Position numbers and translations under genes: made by a program
From: Amoebophrya sp. A120
Lineage: Eukaryota > Sar > Dinophyceae > Syndiniales > Amoebophryaceae
Assembly (NCBI GenBank): GCA_905178155.1
Contig: CAJINV010000012.1
Span: 615,271 to 679,270 of the forward strand
DNA: 64,000 nucleotides
Direction: 5' to 3'
Notes under the pieces: generated by a model
Told to the model about the DNA's origin: nothing
Databases searched by the model: none
Seen by the model: the letters and a program-made list of their open reading frames with translations, nothing else
Shown here: piece by piece, positions 12,052 to 26,500 of the stretch
Position numbering within the stretch: position 1 is the stretch's first letter
How the letters are laid out: every line of letters begins with the position of its first letter

Positions 12052-13150
12052 AGTGTTGTAGAAAGGATTTACTTACTTTCGTGTCGCTTAAGGTAGAGGG
12101 AAATTATGTGTCTCAGGCAATAAATTAAATTGAAGACGTCAAACTCATGTCGCCCATTAGGTCTAGATTGAAGACGTCAAAACTATTAGGTCTAGTAAAT
12201 ATAAATTGAAGACGTCAAACTATCATAGAAATTATCGCCCATTAGGTCTAGGATTAGAAGTGTGATTTCATAAATAGCGCTTTTTTTGTCGCCTGATTTC
12301 AGAAAATCATCAAATAGTGTGTAGTTGCCTGAAACTGGTGGCATTTGTGTCTACTCAAGTACTACATGATGCGGAGCCTCTACTTACTTCGGTTTCGCCT
12401 TCGACTGGCTTGTGCTCAGGAGGTAGTGGGGCAAGCAGGTCGTAAAGACTTTGTTACTTCTGGGAACAAAGAGGATCGCGCTTCCATCTATCAATTATTG
12501 ATCAAGTAGTCGGCTCTCAAAGACAGGTGCGATACATGGACCGGAACCACGATAGCTGCGAGATTGTAAGTTGAGGTCGTTCATCAATTTCCAAATCTAT
12601 TGTTGGGTGCCGCTTCATGCACTCTGCATGTTGAGCAATATCGAAAACAGAAACAAGAGTTGCGATGATTGAACATCGTTTGACGGTGCTATCATGCCGC
12701 TCCAACAGAGCGCAGATAGAGATGAAGTGAGCGAAAAACTGCTGCGCCTCAGCACGTTCTGGTGGTTCCAAATCTTTTTTATGTCATCAAAGCAAAAAGT
12801 ACGTCATCGGGAAGTGGTGGTGAAAACATCTGAGCTTGTCGATTGAAATGGCGCGGCAAAACGTGAAGTTCTTGTTGTTCTTCTTCGTGTATACCCTCTT
12901 GAGCGGTGCATGTCTGTATTCTCGGGGAGAGAGTGAGAGCAAATGTCTCAACGAACTGTAGTAGTCAAACTCAACATAGTGGAGTTCAACTTGTTTGTGC
13001 TGGAGACCTAGGTCGCTTGGTGTTTCATTGCATCTCCACAACACCAACTCCACTGTCTTGTTCCTTCTACCCCGCGGCAAGAACTTGGTCCTTGTTACCT
13101 CCACACGCGGCTCCTCCACACACCATCTCCGTTTCAATACTACATTTCCA
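12052..13150. other. Gene-free stretch between PCID2-like gene and SmE
   Basis: About 1.1 kb. Holds a short direct-repeat cluster (12125-12253). A minus frame at 12787-13137 is open for 116 codons directly behind SmE but shows no domain and is probably 3' flanking sequence. No introner element. Confidence 0.45.
12125..12253. repeat. Irregular direct-repeat cluster
   Basis: Three copies of ATTGAAGACGTCAAA, each followed after a variable gap by ATTAGGTCTAG (the first and third gaps contain CGCCC). Unit lengths differ (about 30-57 bp), so this is not a simple satellite. Confidence 0.8.
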
Positions 13151-13515
13151 CTACGCGCCGGTGTTCATAATCAATGTGATGTTGTCCCCTTTCAGCAGGA
13201 TCTTCCCGACACTCCTGCGGCTCTGCTTCTTCACGTAGAACTCCTCTGCCTCGTCAAGCACGACATTCATGTACTCGTCGAATCCTGTTGTAAAAAAATC
13301 GTGTATTATTTCTCATGCGAGAGAACAAATAGAGCCAAGAACTGTCATGCATAGAACCAAAATATACATCCTATACCGACGATTTTCCCCTCCAATCGCA
13401 TGTCGGTTTGGTCGTACAGCCAAATCTGCACTTTATCCTTGTTCCTCAGATGTGTGAAGATCTGATTGATGGGCAGAGTCATCATCTTCTGCAACTTCTT
13501 GTTGGAGATCGCCAT
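13151..13515 (-). CDS. SNRPE: Small nuclear ribonucleoprotein SmE (Sm core of spliceosomal snRNPs)
   Basis: Exons 13151..13284 and 13377..13515, 273 nt, 90 residues, close to the usual SmE length (about 92). The protein follows the SmE pattern: LPINQIF at 14-20, [20 protein letters not shown] in the Sm1 motif, then [13 protein letters not shown], and KGDNITLI in the Sm2 motif. SmE is one of the seven proteins that ring U1, U2, U4 and U5 snRNAs. The intron is conventional and no introner element is present, the only gene here without one. Its presence confirms a spliceosome but says nothing about how introner elements are removed. Confidence 0.95.
13285..13376 (-). other. Conventional GT-AG intron in SmE
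   Basis: 92 nt. Donor ATCGTCG|GTATAG, acceptor TACAACAG|GATTCG (minus strand). Joins GKIV to GFDEY, invariant in SmE, so the boundaries are secure. Confidence 0.93.
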
Positions 13516-14558
13516 TTTGTCGGTTTTTTTCTTGGAAAACTTTTACAACGGGGAGAAAGTAGTAAAAAAGGAAAAGCGAATCTTCTGTGAGTCGCTCGAG
13601 TATAATTTTTCCTGAAGATGAAAGGAGCTGCTAGTCTGTCGCACTACAGAACACCTTAATTGATTCTCTCGGTTCTTACAAAGGGCTAGAGAGAATTCTT
13701 CTAGACTGGAAAAAATTGTGATACTACACTAGTAGAGATAATTTTCCATACAGGATGAAACTCTGAAAACACAGCCACCCTGTTGTTGTTTGAATTAATT
13801 TATTGACTTGGACCAGTAAAGCTGACCACGACTTCGTGTCGTTTGGTGTGCGTGGTGTGAGCTTCTTTGATTCTTGATCTTGTGTATGATGAGAAGCCGT
13901 GTAATAATACCTATACTTTTTCATGAGAGAAACGCCTCAGGATCATGGAATAATTTCTGGAAATAAATTCTGATCCGAGAAAACATTCCGGTCTTCGCTT
14001 TGGAACAGGCAGAAATATATTTGCAATCACGCTACCAAATTGGAGGATCGAAACCACTTCAGGAACGTCATGAGTTGGCGAGTCTCATGATCTCTTTTTT
14101 GAAGATGTACACAGGCACTAGAAGACCGGGAGAGAAATATCAACTGAGACCAAGGCCAAACCTACGTCGACCGGTGTACTAACTACACCGCGATGCTATG
14201 TTTTTGTCGCATGAATCATCTTCAGAGAAGAACACTATATGGAAAGCACGACCACAACTGTCCAATTCCAATCTAGCCCTTATTTGCTCGCATACACGAC
14301 CTAATCATCTGCAAACATCATTACGTTCAAGGGGCTATTTAGGACTTGAGCAGATGAAACTCTTCCGAATGAGAAAGAGAAATCCTAAACCATGTTGGGT
14401 TTCTTTTCCTTCTCGAATTTTCTTTCAGCAATTATCGTAGCCGCCCTTGTTCATCAACGAAGAGTTATCACCTAACTGCAAGAAAATGAAGATTCACAGC
14501 TAGTACGAGGAAGCAAGTTGTAATCGTACTACAGATCAACTACAACTTGACCGCCGTC
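13516..14558. other. Gene-free stretch between SmE and DPH6
   Basis: About 1.0 kb. Only short open frames without protein-like composition on either strand; no repeats or introner elements noticed. Confidence 0.45.
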
Positions 14559-17500
14559 TTACTGCCAAGCCACGATTCTGGCGACGATGGGACTTCGCTC
14601 CAGGGGGCCGACTTCTCGGCGACAGTCTTCACCCGGCCCAGCACGACGAGCTTCTTGTTCCCGGTGATAGTACGCGTCATCGGCCACGGACAAAAACCCG
14701 AGATTGCTCGATGGGCTGTACCACACCGCCGGGTCCTGGTTGACGGACTCAGTGTCCGCCTGAGGTCCCGAGATATTTCGTCCTTGTTGCACCTGATCAT
14801 TACCGTGCTGAGTCGAGTACGAGTTGTTGTTCACCATGGTCGTGTTAAAGTTGCTGCTGTTCTGCCTCGTCCCGCCAGAAAAAGCTCCTTTCGCACTACT
14901 ACTACAAATGAACTGGTTATCATCCTCGTGCCCGAGCAACAATTTCGACAACTTTTTCGGAGTCGTGTACTTCCAATTGTAGGTGATTTGAAACAGCGAA
15001 AACTGCTTCTCGTTCCTTTCCGCCACCCGGTTCTGGAAAAAGTCCCGAATCGTGGCGAGCTGCGATAACGCTCCTTCTTGCTCTTGTTGATTCTCCTGCT
15101 TTTCATGCTCCTGCGCTAAAAGCCTCGACTCCGTAAAAGTTGTAGATTCATCCTTTCTATCCGCGTAGAGTTTTTCTTGCAGCGATCTTCTGCAACTCGT
15201 CCTCCTGCTACTCTCGCGACGTTGTAATTGGTCATAGCGGGGGTCGTTTCCCCTGCGACGTGTCCCGCCCCCGCCTGTGGCTGATGCACAGCGACCACTT
15301 CGCACGCTTGTACTGCCACGACTTCTCGTCGACGTCTCCGTGGAAAAATGTCTACGCGGCCTTCGGATAGCGGATCGGGACCTGCTCGTCCTGAAGATGT
15401 TGTCATCTTCTTCCGCAAGAACATCATCTTCACGTAGTAGCCCTCCCCGACGTTTTTCATGATCGTCCTGGTCTAGTACAACTTTGTTCAGAGAAAGAAG
15501 ACTATCGTCAGATACAGACTGCCCGAAGAGGAGGAAGAAAACCTGGAAGGAAGAGTTTGCTCCACGATTTATTGTCTGGCTGTTTTGATGTGATTTTTCT
15601 TCGTCGTCTTGGTGTTGTGTCGCTTGATGTTTTGCATCAGAATATTTGTCGTCCCTCAATGCATTTTCTCCGTTCATCAGCACATTTTTCGTTGTCGTCT
15701 TCGCTGGGAAACCGTACATGTGCAGGCGCGGCTTCGTGAAACTCTCGAGCAGGGACCGCAATTTTCGAGGAAGGTGCTTGTTGGAGGATTTTGGTTTATT
15801 TGTACAATTGTCGGAGGACGTGGACGAGGACGAGCTGCTGTTCTCGTCGTTCCCAGCTGTAGTTGGGTCCTCCCCGGCGTTTATTTTCATCCGTTCATAT
15901 CCTCGTTTTGCTTCTCCGACTCCCGAAGAAGCAGCTGCCACACCATCGTATTCGGATTCCGCAAGGAGAAAATGGGGATGTTGGGATTTATGTTGCAATT
16001 TCTTCCTTAGCTGAATCTTCGCCGTCAATTGAGCTGCACGACTTCTGATTCTGTCGTTGGTTAGATGTTGAACATTGTCTCCATCTGCTTCGCTCGACCT
16101 TTTTAGCAGGGAAAAATTGGTTCTTATTGCCGTGCTTCGGGACCTAAGCTGCAGGAGATCTTCTTTATCATTCCGGCGAGTTCGAGATTCAGCATAATTA
16201 CAGGTAGTCGTGCTCATTCTTGGCGTGGTCCCTCCGCTTGACGTCCGTCCGCGGGGAATCAGCAACGATTCCGGAGATGCAGGGATAGACCACACGAGAC
16301 CTCCAGGTTCGCTTTCTTGCATGACTACAGATTTGCTGTCCATCTCTTGATGGTAGTTTGGGTTGTCCACGACGAGTTTGGGGTTGCTCGTCGAATGTTG
16401 AGAATTACCGAAGTCGAAGTCTGCATTTTTGTCATTTTTTGTTCCCGGCGCCAGCATGTCGTATTGTCGCATCACCTTTTCGAACCGCGGATGACAAGCC
16501 TGAATGTAGCGCGGGTCGGGTTTGTAGGTCAGCAAAGGCCGGACCTCTTGCATGATCAGTGGCTTATTCATTTCGATGCCGTGGTCCAACAGACTTGTCG
16601 TAACATCCGAGTAGTTCCTGCCTCTGCAGCGGTTTTCGCCTCGGTCTGGTACTTTAGAACAACTCGTAGGCCTAGAGTAAGACAGCTCTTTGTTTGTGCT
16701 GTCTACTTCTTCAAGCTGCGGGGGCGATGGTGCGAGCGTGTTCATCTTGTCCGACTCACTGTCGGAAGATGTCGTCCAGGTGGAAAAGCTGTCCTTTTTC
16801 TTTCTTCCACAAGTGCCATTAGAACAAGCGGGGCTCGAGCCCTTCAGCACGTTCACTTCGATCGCTGCGTTTTTCGGCAGCCCGGGGACGAACTGAATCA
16901 AAACGGTTGGCAGGTTGTCGATGGTTGCAAGGGGTTCGTTCAAGATTTTCTTGTTCATCTCAGCAGGAGAAGTTGTAGCCGTGTAGTCGCCGTCGCCTGT
17001 CATAGAAGATGAGTTGTCTCTTGTCCTCGCAGTACAACAACTTGTACCATCTGCGTTCTTATCAAATGTAAAAATGTCTGGGTCTGGAAGATTGCAACCT
17101 GTCATGCTAAATCTGCAGCATGCAAAAATCTGTGTTGCATGATTACCAAAAGTCGTCCAGTTTTGACCAAGTCGGGAGGGAGTTTCTCATGCAGGATAGG
17201 CATTAGAAAGGTCTCGCTGAATCTGTCATGCTAGGTCCTGCATTCCAGACCTCATGGGTCATGGAAAAGCAGCATGACAAATCGCGCATTCTTCCAGACC
17301 CATACATTTTTACATTTGATAGTTCTCATCGCAGAACGCAGCGAAGTCGGAAAAATCTACTTTCCGGCGGCCATTATGATTGTTCCCACCGTGCTGTTCC
17401 TTCGTCCAATTTCCATTACCGCCTTGTTGATGCAACAACATCTCGTCCTGTTGATCTACTTGATGCAGGTCCTCGGTGGGCTGTGCGGCCAGCCACATTT

Positions 17501-20500
17501 CTCGGTACTTCCAGTAATCGTCCATACCGAGATCTGTCACTTTATTTTCCTCCCTCTTCTCCTGCTTCAAATACGTCGCGAAAAATGCCAGCACCATGCG
17601 CTCGATTAACGGAAAGATGAACGCCTGGAGTTCCTCGGCCTCTGGGGAAAGGTATTTATTCTTCATATTGTTCCGAGATGTTGGTGATGGTGAATTCGGC
17701 GACGTAGTAGAGGGAGCACCAGGGGAAGAACTTGCAGCGGAAAACACGCTGCTGGTGGTACTCCTTTGGAGCTGCTGCTGCTGGTGCTGCGATTTTTGCG
17801 AAGAACCGACTCCGCCACAATTCATGTCGAAACCATGATTGGCATTTCCACCGCCACTCGCCTGTGACAGTTCATGCACATCCGCCTGAAAGATCTCCTC
17901 GGAGACGAAAACGTTGACAATGTCCACGGTTTCTATCTTATGCGTGTCCTGTTTCATGATCTGAAACAAGGAGTACATCGCGTAAGCCAATTCCTGGAAC
18001 CACGAGCAATTCTCCGGCTGGTAATAGGGGCTGCAACCTGGAAACGATGTCGATTCCGAGTTCTGTTTTTGGAGGATTTTCGTGAGCTTCTTCTTCTTGG
18101 CGGAATCATACCCCTTGATGGACTTCCGTTTGGCAGCTTTTGTAGTCCCGCTGGTGTACACTGAAGTAGGCGCTGTTTCGCTATTATTTATGTTCCTCGC
18201 GGAGTCCTCTTTGTCTTCTTCTTCGGAATCGGTCCCGTCTTCATCGTCTGTCTCGGAGAAATTCTTACCTTGTACCGCACTGCAACTCGTTGATGATCGC
18301 TTCTGGCCCACGACCTCGGAGGTTTCATCAGTAGACGCAGCCTGATCATCTTCGTCCGTCTTGACATGATTCCGGTTGTAGTTGGGCCGGTTACGCTCCT
18401 CTGTAGCTGTTTTTTTCGCGGTTTCTTCCTCGTCCTCTGTTGAAGAAGCACACGCTGTCTCACATGTTGATGAATCCCCCACAACACTTGTCCCAACAGC
18501 CAGCACAGCTTCGCTGCTCGAAGTGGTCGTACCGTCTTTACTCGGACTGTTTCCGGCGGTGCTGTCGTCAGTTCCTGTGGAGGGCGTGAGTTCTAACGTC
18601 GAAGAAGAAGAAGTGGGCGCTTTCTTTCCCTCTCCACTCGCAAGAACTTCTTGCAGCTGGTTCTTCTTCTCTACTTCGGAGGTACAACTACTACCTGTGC
18701 TGCTAGTGGGACTACAACTAGATGAGGCGCTACTAGGAGTACACAGCTCGTCCTGCAGTTGTATTAACTCCTTCTGGGCCCGCCCCACCTCCTCCACGAC
18801 ACCAGCTGCGCCACGATCTTCTGCGTTATTTTTTCTTTTCGTTTTCCCCACACCTCGACCAGCACGGAAAATAAAATCCTTGATCATCCTTTCCGCTTCG
18901 GGAACCACAAATCTGTCATGCCATCGCGGGAACTCCATCAGATGCGGCACTAAACCCAACACGCCCGCAGAGAAAAAGTACTGGGTATGATTTTTCTCTA
19001 ATTCCTCCTTCTCACCATCCCACAACGCCGACTTGGTCTGGCTCGCCTGCCCATACGGACCGATGCACGCCATTGCCCAGGAAGAGATGGATTGCACGTG
19101 GGTCACGACCACTTTCGTTTGCTGCTGATCTGGGATTATTTTCATAGCGCGACCCCGGGCGCTCTTGTTTGTTGTTTCTGCTGTGGCTTTATTGTTTTGT
19201 GAGCTGTTGATGTTGTTGTTTTGGAGGAAGGTGGAGGGTCCTTTATCTTCGTAAACCTCGTGAAACTTGTATCCTATGTAAAAACGTACCCACCCCAGAG
19301 TTGTCATGCAATTCTGCATGCCAAAAAAGTTTCTCACGCGGAGCCCTATTAGAAGCATTTTCTATTCGTGTTTTGCAATTTGTGATGCTAGAATCAGCAT
19401 GGTAGGCTAGATCTGTAATGCTTCTGAGCTAGCGAAACAGGATTACACTACGAGGACAAACTTGTCATGCCAAACAACCAAAGCTGTGTGATTTGTCTAG
19501 CAGATTTGCCAACTTGACTCTGGTGTGGGTACGTTTTTACTCAGGATAACTTGAAAATCGTGTTCTCGTCGTCGTGTCGTGGGCCGATTTCGTCTTGGGC
19601 TGAAATTGATATGCATTGCAAAAGCATCATACTAGTACAAATTGCATTACAAATTTTGTCAGAAAGAAAAAAAGAATTTGTAATGCTAATTCAGGTAAAA
19701 AGGTAGGTTTGTCATGCAAGATTGCAATTAGAAGTACGAGTACGATACTTTTGCACAGGATAATTGAAATTCTAGTACAACGACCTTGACTAGCACGAGG
19801 AGCAGAAGAAGTTGACTCATCTGCCAGGAGTGTGGTCGCGCCCCCGACACCCAGTTGTACTGTTGATTTTTCGCATGAAGGAGAAGGGTGACAACTAGTT
19901 TTTTTTGTGTCTACTTCCTTCTCGTGGGTTGGTTCATCTTCTTCAGACGACTCATCTTCAGAAGGAGTTAACCGGTTCTCAACGCTAAGGACAGCAGCAT
20001 CGCCGTTTTGTCTTCCTTCGTCTCGTCCTCGTCCTGCTTCTGCTTCGACGTCTTGCAAGGCTTCTCGATCACCTACTGCTAGGGAAGTCGTAGTAGCTGC
20101 ATGATCAACACGTGCACAATCGGTGGTAGATCTTGATGGTCCGGTGCTAGCACCACTACCACCGACAATCTTATCATCTACTTCTTGTTCCAAGGAGTTA
20201 CTCGTCCCAGCAGGAAGTGCTGGAGCCTCCCCAGGCCAGCCGGTGATGGTCGTAGTAGAGAAACTATTTTTGCCTGCTGCCATGCCCGAAAAAGTAGAGG
20301 ACACCGGTGCAGATGAACTGCTACTACAGAATCCTCCCAAGAACATCCCCGATGATGATCCCATGGACCTCAGATTCCAGTCCGTTTCTGCCGAGGAATG
20401 CGTCACACAGCCGAAAAACCGCAGTCTCACTCGCACCCCCGCCGGCAGGTCCGCCTCGACACAGACCCGGGCCGGGGGCCCGCGCCCGGCGGAATTGTTG

Positions 20501-23500
20501 TTCGAATTGACAATGTTGAGAGGGAGGAATTTCTGGCTGTACATATCCTGAGCAAAAACGTCCCCACACCAGAGCCACGTTGGTAAATCTGCAACACAGA
20601 TCTCCAAGTTTTGGAAATTGTGCATGACAAGTTTCCATCTGCAGTGCAGTGCTTGTTAGCACGGGGAGCCGCATGAGAAGGCCAGTTTCTGATCGTGCTT
20701 ACAGCGTGACAAATACCAAAACACGACTGGAAATGCCTCTCATGGAGATGCGCATTACAAATGTTCCCGCCATTGCACATTTGCATGACAACTCTGGGGT
20801 GGAGACGTTTGTGCTGAGGATAGTACAGCTTGTTCACCAAGGCGAAATCCTCACTCACGTCCTGCAAAAGGATATCCTGTGCAAAAGTATCGCACTCGTA
20901 TTGCAATCATGCATTGCAAATCTTTTTGTTAAGTCAAATCCGCATTACAAATTTTATTTCTCATTCTGAGGAAATTTGTAATGCATTTTTACGAGTACGA
21001 TACTTTTGCAGTGCATAAAGGAGTTCCACAAACAAGATTCTCCCCTTCTGCATCTTCCCGCACGAGGGGAGAAATTCGTGCTCCTTCAGCCACTGATTCG
21101 CAAACTCGAAAACCAACTCCGCTTGGATTTCGTATCAAATTCAAATATGTCTGGGTCTGGAAGATTGCAATATTTGTCATGCTAGTCTGGCATGACTCTG
21201 CACTCTGTATTGCGTGATGCCATCGGAACAGCATCTCTCGCCTGTCATGCAAAAACGCAGATTCTCATGCGGGATACGCAGCACAGAAGCGTGAAAAGAC
21301 GCGTCGTGCTTGGCTGCGCCTGCGCATTGCAGTTCACTTTATTGTTCACTGACTTGCATCACAAGTTTCCAGCACACCCAGACATGTTTGCAATGCATAT
21401 CTCCGTGGATTTCTCGATTGTTGACCGGTGCTCGTCGAGAAATTGCTGCTGGTTTGCTTTTATCCTGTGCAAAAGTATCGTACTCGTACTAATTGCATTT
21501 ATGCATCACAAATCTCTTTCTCAAAGCAAATCAGCATTACAAATTCAATTTGTAATGCTGGGCCAATTTGTAATGCAATTTATACTAGTACGATGCTTTT
21601 GCATTGCATAGCTTTTTTGTTATGTAGTTCGGATGTAGAAGATGAATTTCTGTTGCTGCTGGTTGTTTTCGTTTTGTCAAGTAGAACTACGTCGGGATCA
21701 TTTCTGCAGGAGCTGGAGCTGCTGTTGTCCTCTTTATTACTTCGGTTCTTGTTTATGTTTTTCCCACCTGCAGAAGATGAGAAGATTTTGTCGCAACTCT
21801 TCGGCAGAATCGTGTCGATGTCTAAATCGTGGGGGAAAAACCACAAATTCTGCTTGATTACGGGCTCCTTGTCCAGGAAACAGCTACCCAGCGCTTCTTT
21901 CGTCTCCTCGTCGTCCTCCTCCGCGGCAGCTTCAAAATAAGTGTACGTGGGCGCCCAGTACATTCTACCTAAGTTCAAATCTGGACTGCCCGACCGGCCG
22001 CGAATCTGGATGCAGTTGTTCTTGTTGGCATGATTATTGTTCATCAACCAGCACGTTGTGTTGGTTGTCCGGGTGGTGGTTGGGGTTTTGGTCCCTGAAT
22101 CGATTCTTTCAACATCGCAAGAGGATGTGGAGCTGCCGAAATTATAACTGGCGGACGCGGACGGCGACGAGAGGTCGTGGACCTTTTTCTTGCTGTCGGT
22201 ATTTATTCTGTAGTTGGTTTGTGCATTGCTGGAGATTTCATTGTCCTCCTGTGCTTGTTGTGGTTGTGCTGCATTTGCTGCAGACGCAGATGTTGTTCCA
22301 GCAAGAATTTTTACCCCGGGCATTTTTTCTCCGCGTGCAAAAAGCTGCTGCGGCTGGTGATGAACCTCCTGCTCCGCGGCGTCGTCCTGCTTGTGTCCTT
22401 GCTGTAGTTGTGGTCCACACTCTTCTTTAGCACCACGGCACTGCTCGTCCTGCTGCACAACCACGCCACCAAGAACTACTCCTCCTGCTTCGTTATACAA
22501 CCGTTCTTGATCTTGTTCCGCCGTCGGAGCAGTAGATCGAGCGAATGTAAAGTGCTGACCAGGTGGATGCCCTTTCTTTTCGCAAGGTGCTGGTCCTCCA
22601 CCCTCGTCTAGCCCCGCGAGAACAAGTTCCTCACAACTGCCGCCACTCGCAAACAGGTTGTCCAGATCGGTGGAGTTGGAACAGGCGAAGATGTGGCTCG
22701 GGTACGAAAAGTTCGGGGAAGAAACGCTGCTTTTTCCGGTGGCCGGAAGCTGAACTAGAGCCGGATTTTTTATATCAACGGTTGCACTTGCAGTTGTGTT
22801 GTAATGCGTCCGCGCGTTGCGCTCATCGGTGACAGCAACATTCTCTGCGTCAAAACTCTTTTTCGCAGCGACATGCGCCGCACAGAGTCCACCTTGTTCC
22901 TGAGGTAGTTTTGGATCATTTAGATTTATGTCGCCTTGGATCATCATTTCAGATGATGAGGTTCTGCTTCCTCGTCCCGTGCAGGAGGAGCTAGTGGGGC
23001 CGCTCCTGAGGACCTCAGACCCTGCAGATGACGCAATTGCACCTCCATCCTCGCCCCCGAAACGGGGAGTTCGGTCTTCTTCTTGCTGCTCTTCCTCCTC
23101 GCCGAAACGCAAACAGGGAGTTCGGTCTTCTTCTTGCTGCTCTTCCTCCTGCTCTCCAAATCTCCCGGATGTTGAGGGTGGTCCGGTTATAGAGGGGATG
23201 CTAGGCTTCCGTGCAGCTGTTGTTGTACCTGAAGCAGGTGGACCAGCATCACGGTGAAACAGGCCAGAGCCACCAAATGGAGCTACTGCTTGTTCTACAT
23301 CTACACCGGTAGTTGTACTAGAACTAGGATCATAATTTATCGAATTTGATAAACTACTACTGCACGATGAACTGCTCGTCTGGATGTTGCTTGTTCCATC
23401 CGTACCACCACACGGCGCGGCGGGGGCGCGTCTGGCTTTATCGTTTTCATCTTCTGCGACTAAGGAAAAGCACAAAGAAGTGTTATCCGCATCTCCACCG

Positions 23501-26500
23501 ACCACTGCCCCTGCGCCCCCTCGTCCCGGAGGTGGTCCACCTCGGTTGTAGTGACCATGTAGCTGCTGCTGCCTCGAGTTCTTCGTGAATGTCGATGTCC
23601 TCGCTCTGTTTATTATCCGGTGTCGATCATGTGCAGCGGCAGCGGCAGCCTTTCGTACCTCCATCATCTCCAGAAAAAGCAGCTCTTGCTTCTCCCTCTC
23701 CGCCTTTGCCTTCTCGATGTCTGCGTGATTCTTTTCCAGTAGCACTTGCAACATTTCCGGAAACGAATCCAGTCGGAAGTTCGATTCGAAAAACTTTTTA
23801 TACCAGGACCGGTTCGCCAGCGCCTGCGAAATTTTCGTCGGCGGGGACGGTTCTTTTTGGTTGTAAATCAGGTCCTCGTAGCCGAAGAGTTGTTGTTGAT
23901 GTTGTACATCGGTAGTGTCATGCTCTGGTGGTCCTCGGTTGTTGTAGGAGGTCTGGTTATTATAGTCATAGACTGGGAAGAAACAAGCCGCGTTTTTGTA
24001 GAAATCGTAGTGGTCGTCAACTCCAGACGGTGGACCACAAGTTGAGCTTCTCGTCCCCAGACGACCAGGTTGTAAAAACGAGTAACAATCGTAGCTGTCA
24101 ACATCGTCGCGGCCGTAGCCCCCGTTATAGAAGTTGTTGCACGGGCGGCTGCTCCAGTTGTCGTCCAAGCTGTTAAAAACCTCCGCCGCCGCCCGCCGCA
24201 GCTCCTCCTCGGCCTTCTCGCGCTCCCTTTGTGCTTTTTCCACAATGTATAAGAGTGCACAACTACTCCCCCTCCCTGTCATTTGGATAGCATTCACAGC
24301 AACACAAGCTCTGGCAAATATGCAGCTTCTGCATGACAAATTGACGGCCGATAATTCTAGTGCTGTTTTGGCTTCCAGAGCTTGTCATGCAAACAGTGCT
24401 AAGGGGTAACGGGTAGACTTGGCATTTTGCATGACAAATAAAGAGGGGGAGGGGGAGTTGTGCACCCTCATACAATGTCGAGGCTATCTTCTTCCTCGTC
24501 GTAGACGTCCCGCCAGTCGATCGGCTGGTTGTCGTGCTCCTGGTCGGAGCAATAACTTGTAGGAGCTCCTCCAGGAGGGTTATTGTTGTTGGCGTACAAG
24601 TTCTCATCGAGTTGGTGATGCCCAGGTTCTCCTTCATCGTGGTCGTGCGGATTATAGATGTATAATTCATCTTGTTCGCGACCGCGACCCCGGTTGCAGC
24701 TGTGCCGACTGTTGATGTTCTCCTGATTCTCCAGTGCGTGGTCCCTTTCTTCTTTTCTTTCCTGTTCTCGACAGAACAGGAAGGAACTGTCATCGTTTTC
24801 TTTGTCGCGGCGGCCAGTTGTTACTTTCGTCACCTTGTTCTTCTGCTCATTAAACAGGCCCTCGCAGCTGTCTCGTGCTTGCTTCATCGTGTAGTTGATT
24901 GCTGTGTCATCTTCTTCATCCGACGAGGAACTACTCGAACTACAAGACCACACGAAGCCACGACTATCTTCGCAGTTGTGGCCCATCGAGTTTCTACTCT
25001 CCCGCGGCTGCAGTTCGGCTGGTGGTCTTTGTCTTTCCCGACCTGCATTATAGGAGGTGTGAGGGCTACTTCCACGAACGACCGGCGCAGCGGCACCTCC
25101 TCCGCCGATAAAAATCCCATTCATGTCCAAGTCGTTCATCTTGGCGATGCACAGCAAAAGCTTCGGAATCTCCCTCTCCAGCGCTTCGTTTTCGTCCAGG
25201 ATATGGATTGCAAAAGTGTCTGGGTCTGGAAGAATGCCAGATTTGTAGTCATGCAGGTTTTCCATGATTCATGAGGTCTGGTATGAAGGACATAGCATGA
25301 CAGATTCTGTGAGACGAGTTCTATCATGCCTATCCGGCATGAGAAACTGCCTCTCGATCAGGTCAAAAGTAGACAGCTTTTGGTAATCATGCAACACAGA
25401 TTTTTCCATGATTCAGATTTAGCATGACAAGTTGCTTTGTTCCAGACCCAGACATTTTTAAGTTTGATACAGGAGCTTCTTCTGCTCCGCGACCAGCTCC
25501 GACAAGAAGGAACCATCGCCGTCCCCATTTGCATTACAAGTGGGTGATGTTTCGACGACACCTGAATCGCCATCTGCACTAGCGGATGAAGATTCTTCGC
25601 TCTTTGGCCCGCAAGCAGAACCTGGCGCAGAATTACTGCGTGGGTCTGAAGAGCCAGCTGTTGAACCAGAGCCAGTCGCGCTCCTGCTCCCGCCTTGTAG
25701 CTCTACGCCAAGTTGACCCGTTCGTCCCGTTACAGAAGAGCTTGCCAACTCATTTGCGATCTGGTTCTGTAGGGTCTTCAACACTCTTCTATTCCTCCGC
25801 TGCTTGCGCTTCAGGTCGGCGAGATTCCGCTCCAGAGTGTAGCCCTCATCTGCACAGGGATAGGCGGGGCCGGGGGCGATTCTATTTACTGTTGCTGCTG
25901 TGTCATTCAGATGGTCGTCGTCTTCTTCCTCCTCATCGCTGACATCGCGTTCGGACGGTCTGGGGGTCGGCCGTCTTGCAAAGCTGCGAGAGGTGGTGGT
26001 TTTTTTTTTCCTGTCTATTTCATCCACCACCGGCTTTTTCCAGCTAAACGTTGGCTGTGCAGCTGCAGTCCAGTTTTGTACTGTCTTTGGTGCGGTTGCA
26101 GTAGGAGCGGCAGTAGCTTCAAGATGACGCATCTTGCTGTTGCTGTTTCTCGTCGCAGCTGCGTTCGTTCCAGTTCCAGCATCTGCCTGCTTGTCAGGAG
26201 TACTTTCGCGTAGTTGCTCATCATCCTCTCGACGCTGCACCTTCCGGAAGATGTCGCCAAATTGGAAGTTGTCGTGCTGCTGGTCGTCCGGATCATCAGT
26301 GTGAGAAACGCTTGTTTTTGCTGGTCTATTATCATCAACATCTTCTCGCTTCATCAAATGGTGAAAGTCCATCACACTGGCGGACCTGGGCCGCGCAGAA
26401 GAGTTGCTCGTGGCGGTGTTGGCAGGGTCGTGTAAAGGAGATTCCTTCGCTCTTGGGGAGGACCATGACTCGTCCTCCTTCTGCTCCTCGTCGTCGCCGG

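Noticed and set aside
14547-15068. Plus-strand open frame opposite DPH6
   Set aside because: Shadow of the minus-strand coding sequence, whose frame is supported by motifs and length.
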